64,000 nucleotides of DNA from assembly GCF_030646155.1 (NCBI RefSeq), contig NZ_JAUTDN010000031.1:1-64000 (forward strand), read 5' to 3'. The position numbers were made by a program, and so were the translations under genes. Of this stretch, positions 25,819 through 32,705 are shown in pieces (the stretch's first letter is position 1; the number at the start of each line of letters is the position of its first letter). The DNA comes from Conexibacter sp. CPCC 205762 (lineage in GTDB: Bacteria; Actinomycetota; Thermoleophilia; Solirubrobacterales; Solirubrobacteraceae). A model generated the notes under the pieces. It ran no database searches. It was not told where the DNA came from and saw nothing but the letters and a program-made list of their open reading frames with translations.

Positions 25819-26200
25819 CGGGCAGCTCCTCCATCAGCTCGACGCAGATCCCGGGGAGCGGCTCCAGGAACGCGATCCGGCGGCGGCCGAAGCTGCCGCG
25901 GATCTCCTCCGGGCCCCACAGCAGCGCCTCGCTCCAGCCCCTGTCGGCGAGCGTCGCCGCGAGGTCGTCGACGAGGTAGGAGACGTGCAGCCAGCCGGGC
26001 TTCGACGGCTGCGGCCGGGCGCTGTCGTGGATCGCCGACTCGAACAGGTTCAGGCGCGTGTCGCCGACGGCCAGCTCGGCGAAGCGCTCGTCGTCGCCGA
26101 GCGAGTGGACGGTCGTCAGCTCGATCCCGGGGAGCGCGCCGAGCAGGGCGATCGCGGCATCGAGCTGCTCGACCTTGGCGGCGAGGTTCACGAGGCGCAT
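25808..26200 (-). CDS. VOC superfamily protein
   Basis: 130 residues with two beta-alpha-beta-beta-beta repeats of the glyoxalase/extradiol dioxygenase fold: MRLVNLAAKVEQLDAAIALL opens the first, WLHVSYLVDDLAATLADRGW the second. Candidate metal ligands are His95 region (WLHVSY) and Glu near the C-terminus (CVELMEELPDD). VOC proteins include isomerases, lyases and epimerases; the substrate cannot be read. Overlaps the hydrolase gene by 13 bases and the RraA gene by 11, so the three are made together. Confidence 0.72.
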   Translation of the reverse strand: MRLVNLAAKVEQLDAAIALLGALPGIELTTVHSLGDDERFAELAVGDTRLNLFESAIHDSARPQPSKPGWLHVSYLVDDLAATLADRGWSEALLWGPEEIRGSFGRRRIAFLEPLPGICVELMEELPDDA

Positions 26201-26973
26201 GCGTCGGCCTCCTCGGTCTCCGCGCTGAACTCGAGCGTCTCGAAGAACGACGGCGGCAGCGCGGTGTCGGCGAGCGCGGCGATCGCGCGGTCGACGTGCC
26301 ACTGGCCGCGCGCGACGGTGAAGACGCCGTGACCGGGCAGCAGCGCGTCGACCCCGAGGCCCTGCAGCCGCAGGATGTCGCGGCGGTAGTCGTCGAGCGA
26401 GCAGCCGGGCAGGTTGACGATCCCGATCCGGCCGAGGTGGAAGAGCGCGTCGCCGGTCAGCAGCGCGCGGCGGCCGCCGACGTCGACCTGGAAGCACATC
26501 GAGTCGGGCGTGTGGCCGGCGGTCGCGATCGTCTCCAGCGTGAGGCCGCCGGCGCGCAGCCGCTCGCCGTGGCCGAGCACGCGGTCGGCCGCGAAGGTCG
26601 GGAAGCTCCAGCCGGGCGGGTACATCCCGATCGCGACGTTGCGCGGGATGCCGGGGTCGGTGCCGCGCGCGAGCACGTCCTGCGCGCCGTCGGGGACCCA
26701 CAGCTCGCAGCCGTAGCGCTCGCGGAAGGCGACGCAGCCGGCGGTGTGACCGTCGTGGTAGTGGGTCACGAGCACGGCGGAGATCCGCTGCGGGTCGAAG
26801 CCGTCGGCGCGGATGTTGCGCTCGATCGCGTCGACGTCGAGGCCGCGGCCGGGGTCGACGAGCAGCAGCTCCCCGTCCTCGCCGCCGTCCAGCAGCCAGG
26901 TGTTGCAGTCGAAGCGGTGCGAGAGCGCGAACTGCTCGCTGCCGACGAGGTGGACGCCGTCGAACAGCTTCAC
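26188..26973 (-). CDS. Metallo-beta-lactamase-fold hydrolase
   Basis: 261 residues with the alpha-beta/beta-alpha fold: CNTWLLDGG, LLVDPGRGLD, THYHDGHTAG near residue 90, TAGHTPDSMCF and LTGDALFHLGRI, then LLPGHG. The first metal motif reads HYHDGH where HxHxDH is usual, so the second-site Asp is Gly and an Asp stands one place earlier. The other ligands (His in AGHT, Asp in TGD, His in PGHG) are kept. It may be a lactonase or thioesterase with one altered metal site. GTGA overlap with the oxidoreductase gene. Confidence 0.8.
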   Translation of the reverse strand: MKLFDGVHLVGSEQFALSHRFDCNTWLLDGGEDGELLLVDPGRGLDVDAIERNIRADGFDPQRISAVLVTHYHDGHTAGCVAFRERYGCELWVPDGAQDVLARGTDPGIPRNVAIGMYPPGWSFPTFAADRVLGHGERLRAGGLTLETIATAGHTPDSMCFQVDVGGRRALLTGDALFHLGRIGIVNLPGCSLDDYRRDILRLQGLGVDALLPGHGVFTVARGQWHVDRAIAALADTALPPSFFETLEFSAETEEADACAS

Positions 26974-28139
26974 GCCGCACCGCCGCCGAAGAGGCGCTTG
27001 CGCAGGATCACGCTGTCGGCCGGCAGGTCCAGCTCGCGCACGCCCGCGGCGCCGCGCCGGTAGACAGGGTCGGCAGGATCGAGCGGCAGCGCGATCGGCC
27101 CGCCCAGCGCGGCCGATCTGTAGGCGGCGAGGGCGATCTCGAGGTCGGCGCGGCCGTCGGCGGCGGTCACGCCCGGTCTGCCGTCGAGCTGGCCGAGGAA
27201 GGTCTCGATCGCGCCGCGGTAGTACCAGTCGAACGGGTCGCGCGTCCAGTCCAGCTCGTGCAGCGTCTCGTCGCGGCGATCGGTCATGTGGCCGACGGCG
27301 CGGGCGACGTTGTGGGGCGCGCTGATGCCGCCCTCGTGGACGATCTTCAGCACGCCGTGGGAGCCGAAGACGGTGACGTCGCCGGTCGAGCCGCCGCCCC
27401 AGGTGAGGTCGACGGTCGCGTAGGCCCCGTCGGCCGTCTCCAGCCGCATCGAGACGCGGTCCTCGACGTCGCCGGCCTGCACGTCGACGCGGTCGATCGT
27501 GGCGCTGACGCGGACGATCTCGGCGCCCCCGAGCAGGCCGCGGGCGAGGTAGATCGCGTGGATCCCGTAGTCGATCGTGATGCCGCCGCCGGCGACCTCG
27601 GAGCGCAGCCGCCAGCTCTTCGCGTTCGCGCCGGTCGTGTCGGGTGCGAAGACGCCGATCGCGCTGACGCGGGCGAAGCTCGGCCGCCCGATCGCGCCCT
27701 GCTCGACCAGCTCGCGCATCTTCGCGTGCGAGGGGAAGTGGGCGAAGTTGCGGAAGACGCCGATCGGCGTGCCGCTCCGCTCCGAGGCGGCGACGATCCG
27801 ATCGGCCTCCTCCAGCGACATCGCCAGCGGCTTGTCGCAGGCGGCGGCGACGCCGGCCTCGGCGGCGGCGACCAGCAGGTCGGCGTGCGTGTGGTGCGGC
27901 GTCGAGACGTCGACCGCGTCGACGAGGCCGGAGCGCAGCAGCTCGTACGGGTCGGCGAAGCAGCGCTCGGCCGGGATGCCCAGCTCCCGCTGCGCCCGCT
28001 CGCGCGCAGCCGGCGACGGGTCGGCGACGGCGACCAGCTCGATCCCGTCGATCGCGGCGTACGAGGGCAGCTTCAGGTCCCACGCCGCAAAGCCGAGCCC
28101 GATCAGCCCGATGCGACGGATGTAATCGTTTGCACTCAC
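26970..28139 (-). CDS. Gfo/Idh/MocA family oxidoreductase
   Basis: NAD(P)-dependent dehydrogenase of 389 residues, usually acting on sugars, inositols or their acids. The Rossmann motif is GLIGLGFAAWDLKLP (residues 11-25); VDVSTPHHTHADL and the catalytic EKP-type motif, here CDKPLAM, follow near 95-100. GGGITIDYGIHAIYLARGLLG carries the conserved His of the C-terminal domain. The GTG start at 28139 follows TAGGAT by seven bases, so translation probably begins at the 5' end. A LacI operator (28121-28134) lies inside codons 2-7. First gene of the 25195-28139 operon. Confidence 0.85.
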   Translation of the reverse strand: MSANDYIRRIGLIGLGFAAWDLKLPSYAAIDGIELVAVADPSPAARERAQRELGIPAERCFADPYELLRSGLVDAVDVSTPHHTHADLLVAAAEAGVAAACDKPLAMSLEEADRIVAASERSGTPIGVFRNFAHFPSHAKMRELVEQGAIGRPSFARVSAIGVFAPDTTGANAKSWRLRSEVAGGGITIDYGIHAIYLARGLLGGAEIVRVSATIDRVDVQAGDVEDRVSMRLETADGAYATVDLTWGGGSTGDVTVFGSHGVLKIVHEGGISAPHNVARAVGHMTDRRDETLHELDWTRDPFDWYYRGAIETFLGQLDGRPGVTAADGRADLEIALAAYRSAALGGPIALPLDPADPVYRRGAAGVRELDLPADSVILRKRLFGGGAA

Positions 28140-28175
28140 AGTTCTGATCCTAGCGGTCGGGGGTGGTGGTGTCGA
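28121..28175 (-). promoter_or_regulatory. Leaderless-type promoter and LacI operator of the oxidoreductase operon
   Basis: On the minus strand TCGACA (28170-28175), 17-bp spacer, TAGGAT (28147-28152), seven bases, GTG start. The operator TGTAATCGTTTGCA (28121-28134) falls just after the start codon and inside the coding sequence. The promoter itself overlaps the end of the S58 peptidase gene. Confidence 0.65.
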
Positions 28176-29601
28176 GGTCTGGGGCGGTTGGCGCGATTCG
28201 CGGCGCGGCTTGCGCGGTTGTCGGCGCGGCTTGCGCGGTTGTCGGCGCGGCTTGCGCGGTTGTCGGCGCGGCTTGCGCGGTTGCCGGCGCGGCTTGCGCA
28301 GGTGCGGGCGCGGCTTGCGCAGGTGGCGGCGCGGCTGGCGCGGTCGCGGCGAGGCGGCCGTGGGCGGCGAGCAGGTCGCGGACGCGGTCGTGCGGGAGCG
28401 CGGGGATCGTCAGGCCGCCCTTGCCGGTCATCGTGCGGTTGGCGACGAGCGCGTTGAGGACGGCCTCCTCGACCGCCTGCACGGTCGCGGCGTAGAAGCG
28501 GTCGAGCGCGTGCCACTGGAGAAAGTCGAGCCGCCCGCCGGCGGGCTCCTGCGTCCGCGGCGCGCCGCGGCGGAAGGCACCCGCGTTCGCGGTCGAGAAC
28601 GCGAGCGCGAGGTCGCCGGACCAGTGCGAGCCGCACGTCCCGCTCCGCCCCAGCCCCAGCGCCGCCCGCCGCGCCAGCGCCGTGCACTGGTGCGGCAGCA
28701 GCGGCGCGTCGGTCGCGACGATCACGATCACCGATCCGGCGCCGTGGGGGACGCCGTCGGCGGGGCTGGGCGCGGACGTCGGGGCGCCAGGCGCGGCGGG
28801 CGCCGTCGGGGCGCCAGGCGCAGCGGCGGAGGCGGCGGCCGGCGTGCCGAAGGCGGGCGCCGTCGGCGCGGTGGAGGCGGCGGGCGGGACGGCGCCGTGG
28901 GCGACGAGCGCGTCGCCCAGCTCCCGGCCCACCGGCACCCCGGCGACGAGCAGCTCGTCCGGGGCACCGAAGTTCGCCTGCACGTAGGCGCCGACGACGT
29001 GCTCGGCGCCGTCGACCTCGACCAGGCGCGAGGCGCTGCCCGCGCCGCCCTTGAAGCCGTAGGCGACCATGCCGGTGCCGCCGCCGACCGAGCCCTCCTC
29101 GATCGCGCCGCCGCGGGCGTCGTCGAGCGCGGCGTGGACCACGGCCTCGGTCACCGCGCCCGCGTCGAGCGCGTTGAGGCGGCCGTCCCACGTCTCGGCC
29201 GCGATCGGCAGCAGCCACAGCTCGGCCAGCTCCGGTGCGTGCTCGGCGACCCAGGAGATCGTCGCCGCGTGTGCGGTCCCGACGGCGTGGGTGCTCGTGA
29301 GCGTGATCGGCAGCGCGCAGGTGCCCGACTCGGCGACCCAGGCCGTGCCGGTCATCTCGCCGTTGCCGTTGAGCGCGAAGCAGCCCGCCGCGCAGGGGTC
29401 GCCGGGCGCGGAGCGACCGCGCGGATGGATCGCCGTCACGCCGGTGCGGACGTCGTCGCCGGCGATCACGGTCGCGTGGCCGAGCTCGAGGCCGGCGACG
29501 TCGGTGATCGCGTTCAGCGGGCCCGGCCGGCCGTCGAACGGGATCCCGAGCGCGCGGGCGCGCGGGAGCCCGGCGGGCGTGCGGAGCTGCGGGTCAGTCA
29601 T
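28150..29601 (-). CDS. Peptidase family S58 (DmpA/P1 type) aminopeptidase
   Basis: Self-cleaving N-terminal nucleophile hydrolase of 483 residues that releases N-terminal residues from peptides or amides. GRPGPLNAITDVAGLELGHA opens the fold. EEGSVGGGTGM (residues 168-178) holds the autocleavage point, Gly170-Ser171, with Ser171 as the new nucleophile. A Pro/Ala-rich insertion (about 245-285) and an Ala-Gln-Ala-Ala-Pro-Thr-Thr repeat tail (28202-28348) are extra to the family. Starts 8 bases inside the SemiSWEET-like gene, so both share one LacI-controlled promoter. Confidence 0.87.
   Translation of the reverse strand: MTDPQLRTPAGLPRARALGIPFDGRPGPLNAITDVAGLELGHATVIAGDDVRTGVTAIHPRGRSAPGDPCAAGCFALNGNGEMTGTAWVAESGTCALPITLTSTHAVGTAHAATISWVAEHAPELAELWLLPIAAETWDGRLNALDAGAVTEAVVHAALDDARGGAIEEGSVGGGTGMVAYGFKGGAGSASRLVEVDGAEHVVGAYVQANFGAPDELLVAGVPVGRELGDALVAHGAVPPAASTAPTAPAFGTPAAASAAAPGAPTAPAAPGAPTSAPSPADGVPHGAGSVIVIVATDAPLLPHQCTALARRAALGLGRSGTCGSHWSGDLALAFSTANAGAFRRGAPRTQEPAGGRLDFLQWHALDRFYAATVQAVEEAVLNALVANRTMTGKGGLTIPALPHDRVRDLLAAHGRLAATAPAAPPPAQAAPAPAQAAPATAQAAPTTAQAAPTTAQAAPTTAQAAPRIAPTAPDLDTTTPDR
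28202..28348 (-). repeat. Seven in-frame 21-bp tandem repeats at the end of the S58 gene
   Basis: Units of GGCGCGGCTTGCGCGGTTGT plus one base (plus strand). The first three are identical and the last four drift. They encode heptapeptides of the AQAAPTT type that form a flexible C-terminal tail after the catalytic domain. Confidence 0.9.
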
Positions 29602-29920
29602 GCGGGAGCGCCTCCAGCGCGGGCGCGCGCCGGAAGCGCAACGCGGTGATGGTCACGACGGCGTTGGTGACGATGCCGATCGCGTTGGCGAGCACGACGA
29701 CGAGGTCGCCGCGGGCGAGGCCGTACGCGAGCCAGACCCCGGAGCCGAAGGTCGCGAACGCGAACAGCTCGATCGCGATCTCGTCGGAGCGGCGCAACAG
29801 CAGCAGCCGTCTCAGCTGCGTCAGCGGCATCAGCGCCATCGCAACGCCCGTGCACGTCACCAGCGCCGTGATCAGGCCGGCGGCGCCGATCGTCGCCGTG
29901 ATGTAATCGTTTACGTGCAC
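29594..29920 (-). CDS. SemiSWEET/PQ-loop-like membrane protein
   Basis: 108 residues with three hydrophobic segments. GAAGLITALVTCTGVAMALMPL ends in a Pro at the PQ-loop position, followed by RRSDEIAIELFAFATFGSGV and VWLAYGLARGDLVVVLANAIGIVTNAVVTI, which matches the SWEET/SemiSWEET layout of a half-transporter that works as a dimer for sugars. The GTG start at 29920 is six bases after TACCGT and has no ribosome site, so it is probably leaderless. A LacI operator overlaps codons 2-7. Shares a transcript with the S58 peptidase. Confidence 0.72.
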   Translation of the reverse strand: MHVNDYITATIGAAGLITALVTCTGVAMALMPLTQLRRLLLLRRSDEIAIELFAFATFGSGVWLAYGLARGDLVVVLANAIGIVTNAVVTITALRFRRAPALEALPHD

Positions 29921-29932
29921 ACTTTCACGGTA
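29902..29932 (-). promoter_or_regulatory. Leaderless-type promoter and LacI operator of the SemiSWEET/S58 unit
   Basis: On the minus strand TACCGT (29927-29932), six bases, GTG start (29920). The operator TGTAATCGTTTACG (29902-29915) lies inside the first codons. No good -35 hexamer is visible. Confidence 0.55.
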
Positions 29933-29987
29933 GCGATCCAGACGGCGAGATGCGAGGCGGCCGCGAGCGCGCAGGCCGAAGCGCGAC

Positions 29988-30029
29988 GCGCGGAGGCGCG
30001 AACGCGAGGCGCGGAGGCGCGAACGCGAG
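29988..30029. repeat. Perfect 21-bp tandem duplication in an intergenic gap
   Basis: Two identical adjacent copies of GCGCGGAGGCGCGAACGCGA plus G. They lie between the divergent SemiSWEET-like and hydrolase genes, in a gap of 144 bases that shows no other feature except the promoter at its left end. Confidence 0.8.
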
Positions 30030-30064
30030 GCGGCAGCGCAGGCGCGATGCGGGACGATGGGGCG

Positions 30065-30850
30065 ATGACGACGCTGCACGTCGAGCGCCGCGGCGCGGGC
30101 GCGCCGCTGCTGCTGATCAGCGGCCACGGCGGCACGACCGCCTCCTGGCCGGAGCCGTTCCTGACGGCGCTCGCGCGGGAGTTCGACTGCATCGCCTACG
30201 ACCACCGCTCGATCGGCGCCTCCCCCTCCCTCCCCGGCCCCTTCACGCTCGCCGACCTCGCCGACGACGCCGCGGAGCTGCTGGACGAGCTGGGCCTCGC
30301 CGACGCCCACGTCTTCGGCCCCTCGATGGGCGGGATGGTCGCGCAGCAGCTGGCGCTGCGGCATCCGCGGCGGATCCGCACGCTCGCGCTCGGCTGCACC
30401 TACTGCGGCGGCCCCGGCGCCGCGCTCGTCTCCCAGCAGGAGTGGCAGCCGGTCGCCGACGCGATCGCCGCCGGCGACACGGAGGCGCGACTGCGCGCCA
30501 CGTGGGAGCTGGGCTTCTCACCCGCCCATCGCGCCGACCCGGCGCGCTTCGACGCCTACCGCGCAGCGGCTGCGGCGCACCGGCCGAGCACCCGTGACGT
30601 CGAGACCTTCCTCGCGCAGGACCGCGCGATCGACGCCTTCGACGTGCAGGCCCAGCTGCCGCGGATCGCCGCGCCGACGCTCGTGATCCACGGCGACGCC
30701 GACCGCATGATCCCGCTCGCGAACGGCAGGCTGATCGCGTCGCGGATCCCAGGCGCGCGGCTGACCGTCCTCGCGGACGTCGGGCACGACTTCTGCAGCG
30801 AGCAGCCGGCGGCGAGCGCCGCCCTGCTGCGCGGCCACGCGCGCGGGTGA
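30065..30850 (+). CDS. Alpha/beta hydrolase
   Basis: 261 residues with the alpha/beta-hydrolase fold. The oxyanion loop is SGHGGTTASW (residues 19-28), the nucleophile elbow GPSMGGM near 93, the acid in IHGDADRMIP near 208 and the catalytic His in VGHDFCSEQ near 240. The core resembles the 3-oxoadipate enol-lactonase/hydrolase branch, but the cap domain does not identify a substrate. An in-frame ATG at 30047 is an alternative start. Not obviously part of the LacI regulon, though it is flanked by two of its units. Confidence 0.85.
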   Translation: MTTLHVERRGAGAPLLLISGHGGTTASWPEPFLTALAREFDCIAYDHRSIGASPSLPGPFTLADLADDAAELLDELGLADAHVFGPSMGGMVAQQLALRHPRRIRTLALGCTYCGGPGAALVSQQEWQPVADAIAAGDTEARLRATWELGFSPAHRADPARFDAYRAAAAAHRPSTRDVETFLAQDRAIDAFDVQAQLPRIAAPTLVIHGDADRMIPLANGRLIASRIPGARLTVLADVGHDFCSEQPAASAALLRGHARG

Positions 30851-30883
30851 GCGAGCGGCGCGCGCGACTGTGCGAACCCCGCC

Positions 30884-31531
30884 CTACGCGCGCGCCGCCC
30901 AGGCGAAGCCGCGACGGATGAACTGCGCGACCGAGGGGTGGTCGAGGTCGGCCGGGTCGTGGCCGAGCGAGCAGTAGAAGACCCTGCCCGCGCCGAAGCC
31001 CTTCGTGTAGACGACCGGGATCTTCGCCCCAGCCGCCCACGGCACCAGCTCGGCGTCGATCGTCGTCGAGGCGAGCACGCGCACCGCCGGGTCGACGTGC
31101 AGGTAATACAGCTCCGAGGTGAACTCGAACGCCTCGACGCCGGCGACGATCGGGTCGCCGGGCACGTCGACCTCGACGCGATACGGCGTGAAGCCGCCCG
31201 GCTCGGCGACGAACTGCGAGCCGAGCACGTACTGGTAGACGACGCTGGAGCGGAACGAGTCGGCGCTCCCGTGCCAGGCGCCGAGGCCGCTGCCGGCCCG
31301 CACCGCCTCGCGCAGGTTGACCTCCTGCGTTCTCGTCAGCGAGCCGAGCGCCCACTGCGCGCTGATCAGGTCGTACTGACGCAGCCGCTCGAAATCCTCG
31401 AAGACGGCGACGTCGTCGGCGAGCGTCGCCTCGATCCCCTCCGCCTCCAGCAGCGCCGCGACCTTCTCGGCCCCCTCCTGCGGCTTGTGGCCGGGCCAGC
31501 CGCCCCACACGATCAGCGCGCTGCGGCTCAT
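30884..31531 (-). CDS. ThuA-like protein
   Basis: 215 residues of the ThuA family (glutamine amidotransferase-like fold, trehalose utilisation). ALIVWGGWPGHKP opens it; LGAWHGSADSFRSS, GDPIVAGVEAFEFTSELYYL, VYTKGFGAGRVFYCSLGHDP and a C-terminal FIRRGFAWAAR are the family blocks. ThuA proteins act on 3-keto sugars made by a Gfo/Idh/MocA partner, and one is present in the same regulon. Its ATG overlaps the stop of a 31-codon leader ORF as ATGA. Confidence 0.85.
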   Translation of the reverse strand: MSRSALIVWGGWPGHKPQEGAEKVAALLEAEGIEATLADDVAVFEDFERLRQYDLISAQWALGSLTRTQEVNLREAVRAGSGLGAWHGSADSFRSSVVYQYVLGSQFVAEPGGFTPYRVEVDVPGDPIVAGVEAFEFTSELYYLHVDPAVRVLASTTIDAELVPWAAGAKIPVVYTKGFGAGRVFYCSLGHDPADLDHPSVAQFIRRGFAWAARA

Positions 31532-31623
31532 CGCGCCACCTCGCTCACGCGCGTCGAGGAGAGCGAGGAACTGGCGAGGGTGGCGCGGCGCCCACGGCGC
31601 GCGGCGGCTGCGATCGTCTGCAT
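31528..31623 (-). CDS. Leader ORF coupled to the ThuA gene
   Basis: 31 codons, MQTIAAAARRGRRATLA...VSEVAR, starting at an ATG six bases after the TACAAT -10 hexamer and ending in an ATGA overlap with the ThuA start. The predicted transcript begins at this ATG, so a ribosome that initiates leaderlessly must translate it before reaching the ThuA start. The peptide has no recognisable domain; its role may only be to deliver ribosomes. Confidence 0.5.
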   Translation of the reverse strand: MQTIAAAARRGRRATLASSSLSSTRVSEVAR

Positions 31624-31629
31624 CGCACG

Positions 31630-31659
31630 ATTGTAATCGATTGCAAGCGTGCGGTACAA
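31630..31659 (-). promoter_or_regulatory. Promoter and best LacI operator, upstream of the ThuA unit
   Basis: On the minus strand TTGTAC (31654-31659), 18-bp spacer, TACAAT (31630-31635). The operator TGTAATCGATTGCA (31632-31645) matches its own complement at six of seven pairs, the best palindrome of the four sites, and covers the -10. Confidence 0.7.
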
Positions 31660-31682
31660 CGACCGGCAGGTCGTCCGGCGCG

Positions 31683-31976
31683 TCAGGAGCCCGGCCCGCG
31701 CGCCTGCTCGCGCCAGTGCTCGGGCAGGTCCGGGTGCTCGGCGAAGGCGAGCGCGTCGTCGGCGCCGGCGGCGGCGATCGCGTCCCAGACCTGCGTCAGC
31801 GCGTCGTCGAAGGAGACGGCCTCCAGCGAGATCTCGACGATGCCGACATCGTCCGGTCTGCCGACGGTCGCGCCCGGCAGCGCGGCGGCGATCCGGTCGA
31901 GCGCCTCGGAGACGGCCTCGCGCGGGTTGACGACGTAGAGCGCGACCCGCTGCGCGCTGTTGTCAGAATCGGCCAT
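31683..31976 (-). CDS. Conserved-looking hypothetical protein (97 aa)
   Basis: Not recognised. MADSDNSAQRVALYVVNPREAVSEALDRIAAALPGA looks like a strand followed by a long amphipathic helix; VGIVEISLEAVSFDDALTQVWDAI gives a second strand-helix pair, so a small ferredoxin-like alpha/beta fold is plausible. TACGGT ends six bases before the ATG and suggests a leaderless message. That hexamer lies inside the first codons of the divergent gene at 31980, only three bases separating the two start codons. Confidence 0.6.
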   Translation of the reverse strand: MADSDNSAQRVALYVVNPREAVSEALDRIAAALPGATVGRPDDVGIVEISLEAVSFDDALTQVWDAIAAAGADDALAFAEHPDLPEHWREQARGPGS

Positions 31977-31979
31977 GCG

Positions 31980-32705
31980 ATGACCGTACCCCGCCGCGCA
32001 AGCACCAAGCCAGCCGCCGCCGCGTCACCCGCGGGGGCGCCGGGCGGCGCCGACCCGTCACCCGCCGGGGCGCCATGCGGCGCCGTCGCGGGCGGCCTGC
32101 TGCTGCCGACCCCGCACGGCCCCGCCCGCGCCCACCTCCATCTGCCGGCCGCCGCGCCGCGGTTCGCGCTCGTGCTCGGCCACGGCGCCGGCGGCGGCGT
32201 CGCGGCGCCCGACCTCGTCGCCGTCACCGCGGCGCTGGTGGAAGACGGCGCGGCGGTCGCGCTGGTCGAGCAGCCCTACCGCGTCGCGGGGCGCAGAAGC
32301 GCCGCCCCGGCGAGACAGCTCGACGTCGCCTGGGAGGCGGTCGTCGCGCAGCTGCGCGCGGGGCCGCTCGCCGGCCTGGCGCTGGTGACCGGCGGGCGCT
32401 CCTCCGGCGCTCGCGTCGCCTGCCGCACCGCGCTCGCCGTGCAGGCAGCGGGCGTCCTCTGCCTCGCCTTCCCGCTGCAGCCGCCGGCGCGCAGAGACGG
32501 CAGCGTGCCGCCCGACCGCCTGCCCGAGCTGAAGCAGGCGGGCGTGCCGGTGCTGGTCGTGCAGGGCGAGAGAGACCGCTTCGGGATGCCGCCGAGAGCG
32601 CGCGGGCGGACGATCTCGGTCGTCAGAGGCGATCACGCGCTGCGCGGCGACAGAGCGGCGATCGTCGCCGCCGTGCGCGGCTGGCTGCGCCGGCTCAGAC
32701 TCTGA
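31980..32705 (+). CDS. Alpha/beta hydrolase of the KANL3/TEX30 type
   Basis: 241 residues. After a low-complexity N-terminus made by two 33-bp repeats (32024-32089) the fold starts RFALVLGHGAGGGVAAPDL, then VEQPYRVAGRR, the nucleophile elbow GGRSSGARVACR, and VLVVQGERDRFGMP with the acid, ending in a His near SVVRGDHAL. This matches the small dienelactone-hydrolase-related KANL3/TEX30 branch. Role unknown. Its 3' end overlaps the converging HD-GYP gene by 11 bases. The start is uncertain because a promoter hexamer of the divergent gene lies in the first codons. Confidence 0.72.
   Translation: MTVPRRASTKPAAAASPAGAPGGADPSPAGAPCGAVAGGLLLPTPHGPARAHLHLPAAAPRFALVLGHGAGGGVAAPDLVAVTAALVEDGAAVALVEQPYRVAGRRSAAPARQLDVAWEAVVAQLRAGPLAGLALVTGGRSSGARVACRTALAVQAAGVLCLAFPLQPPARRDGSVPPDRLPELKQAGVPVLVVQGERDRFGMPPRARGRTISVVRGDHALRGDRAAIVAAVRGWLRRLRL

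Noticed and set aside
28202-28348. CRISPR-like array
   Set aside because: Units are directly adjacent without spacers, are in frame and encode a protein tail; no cas gene nearby.
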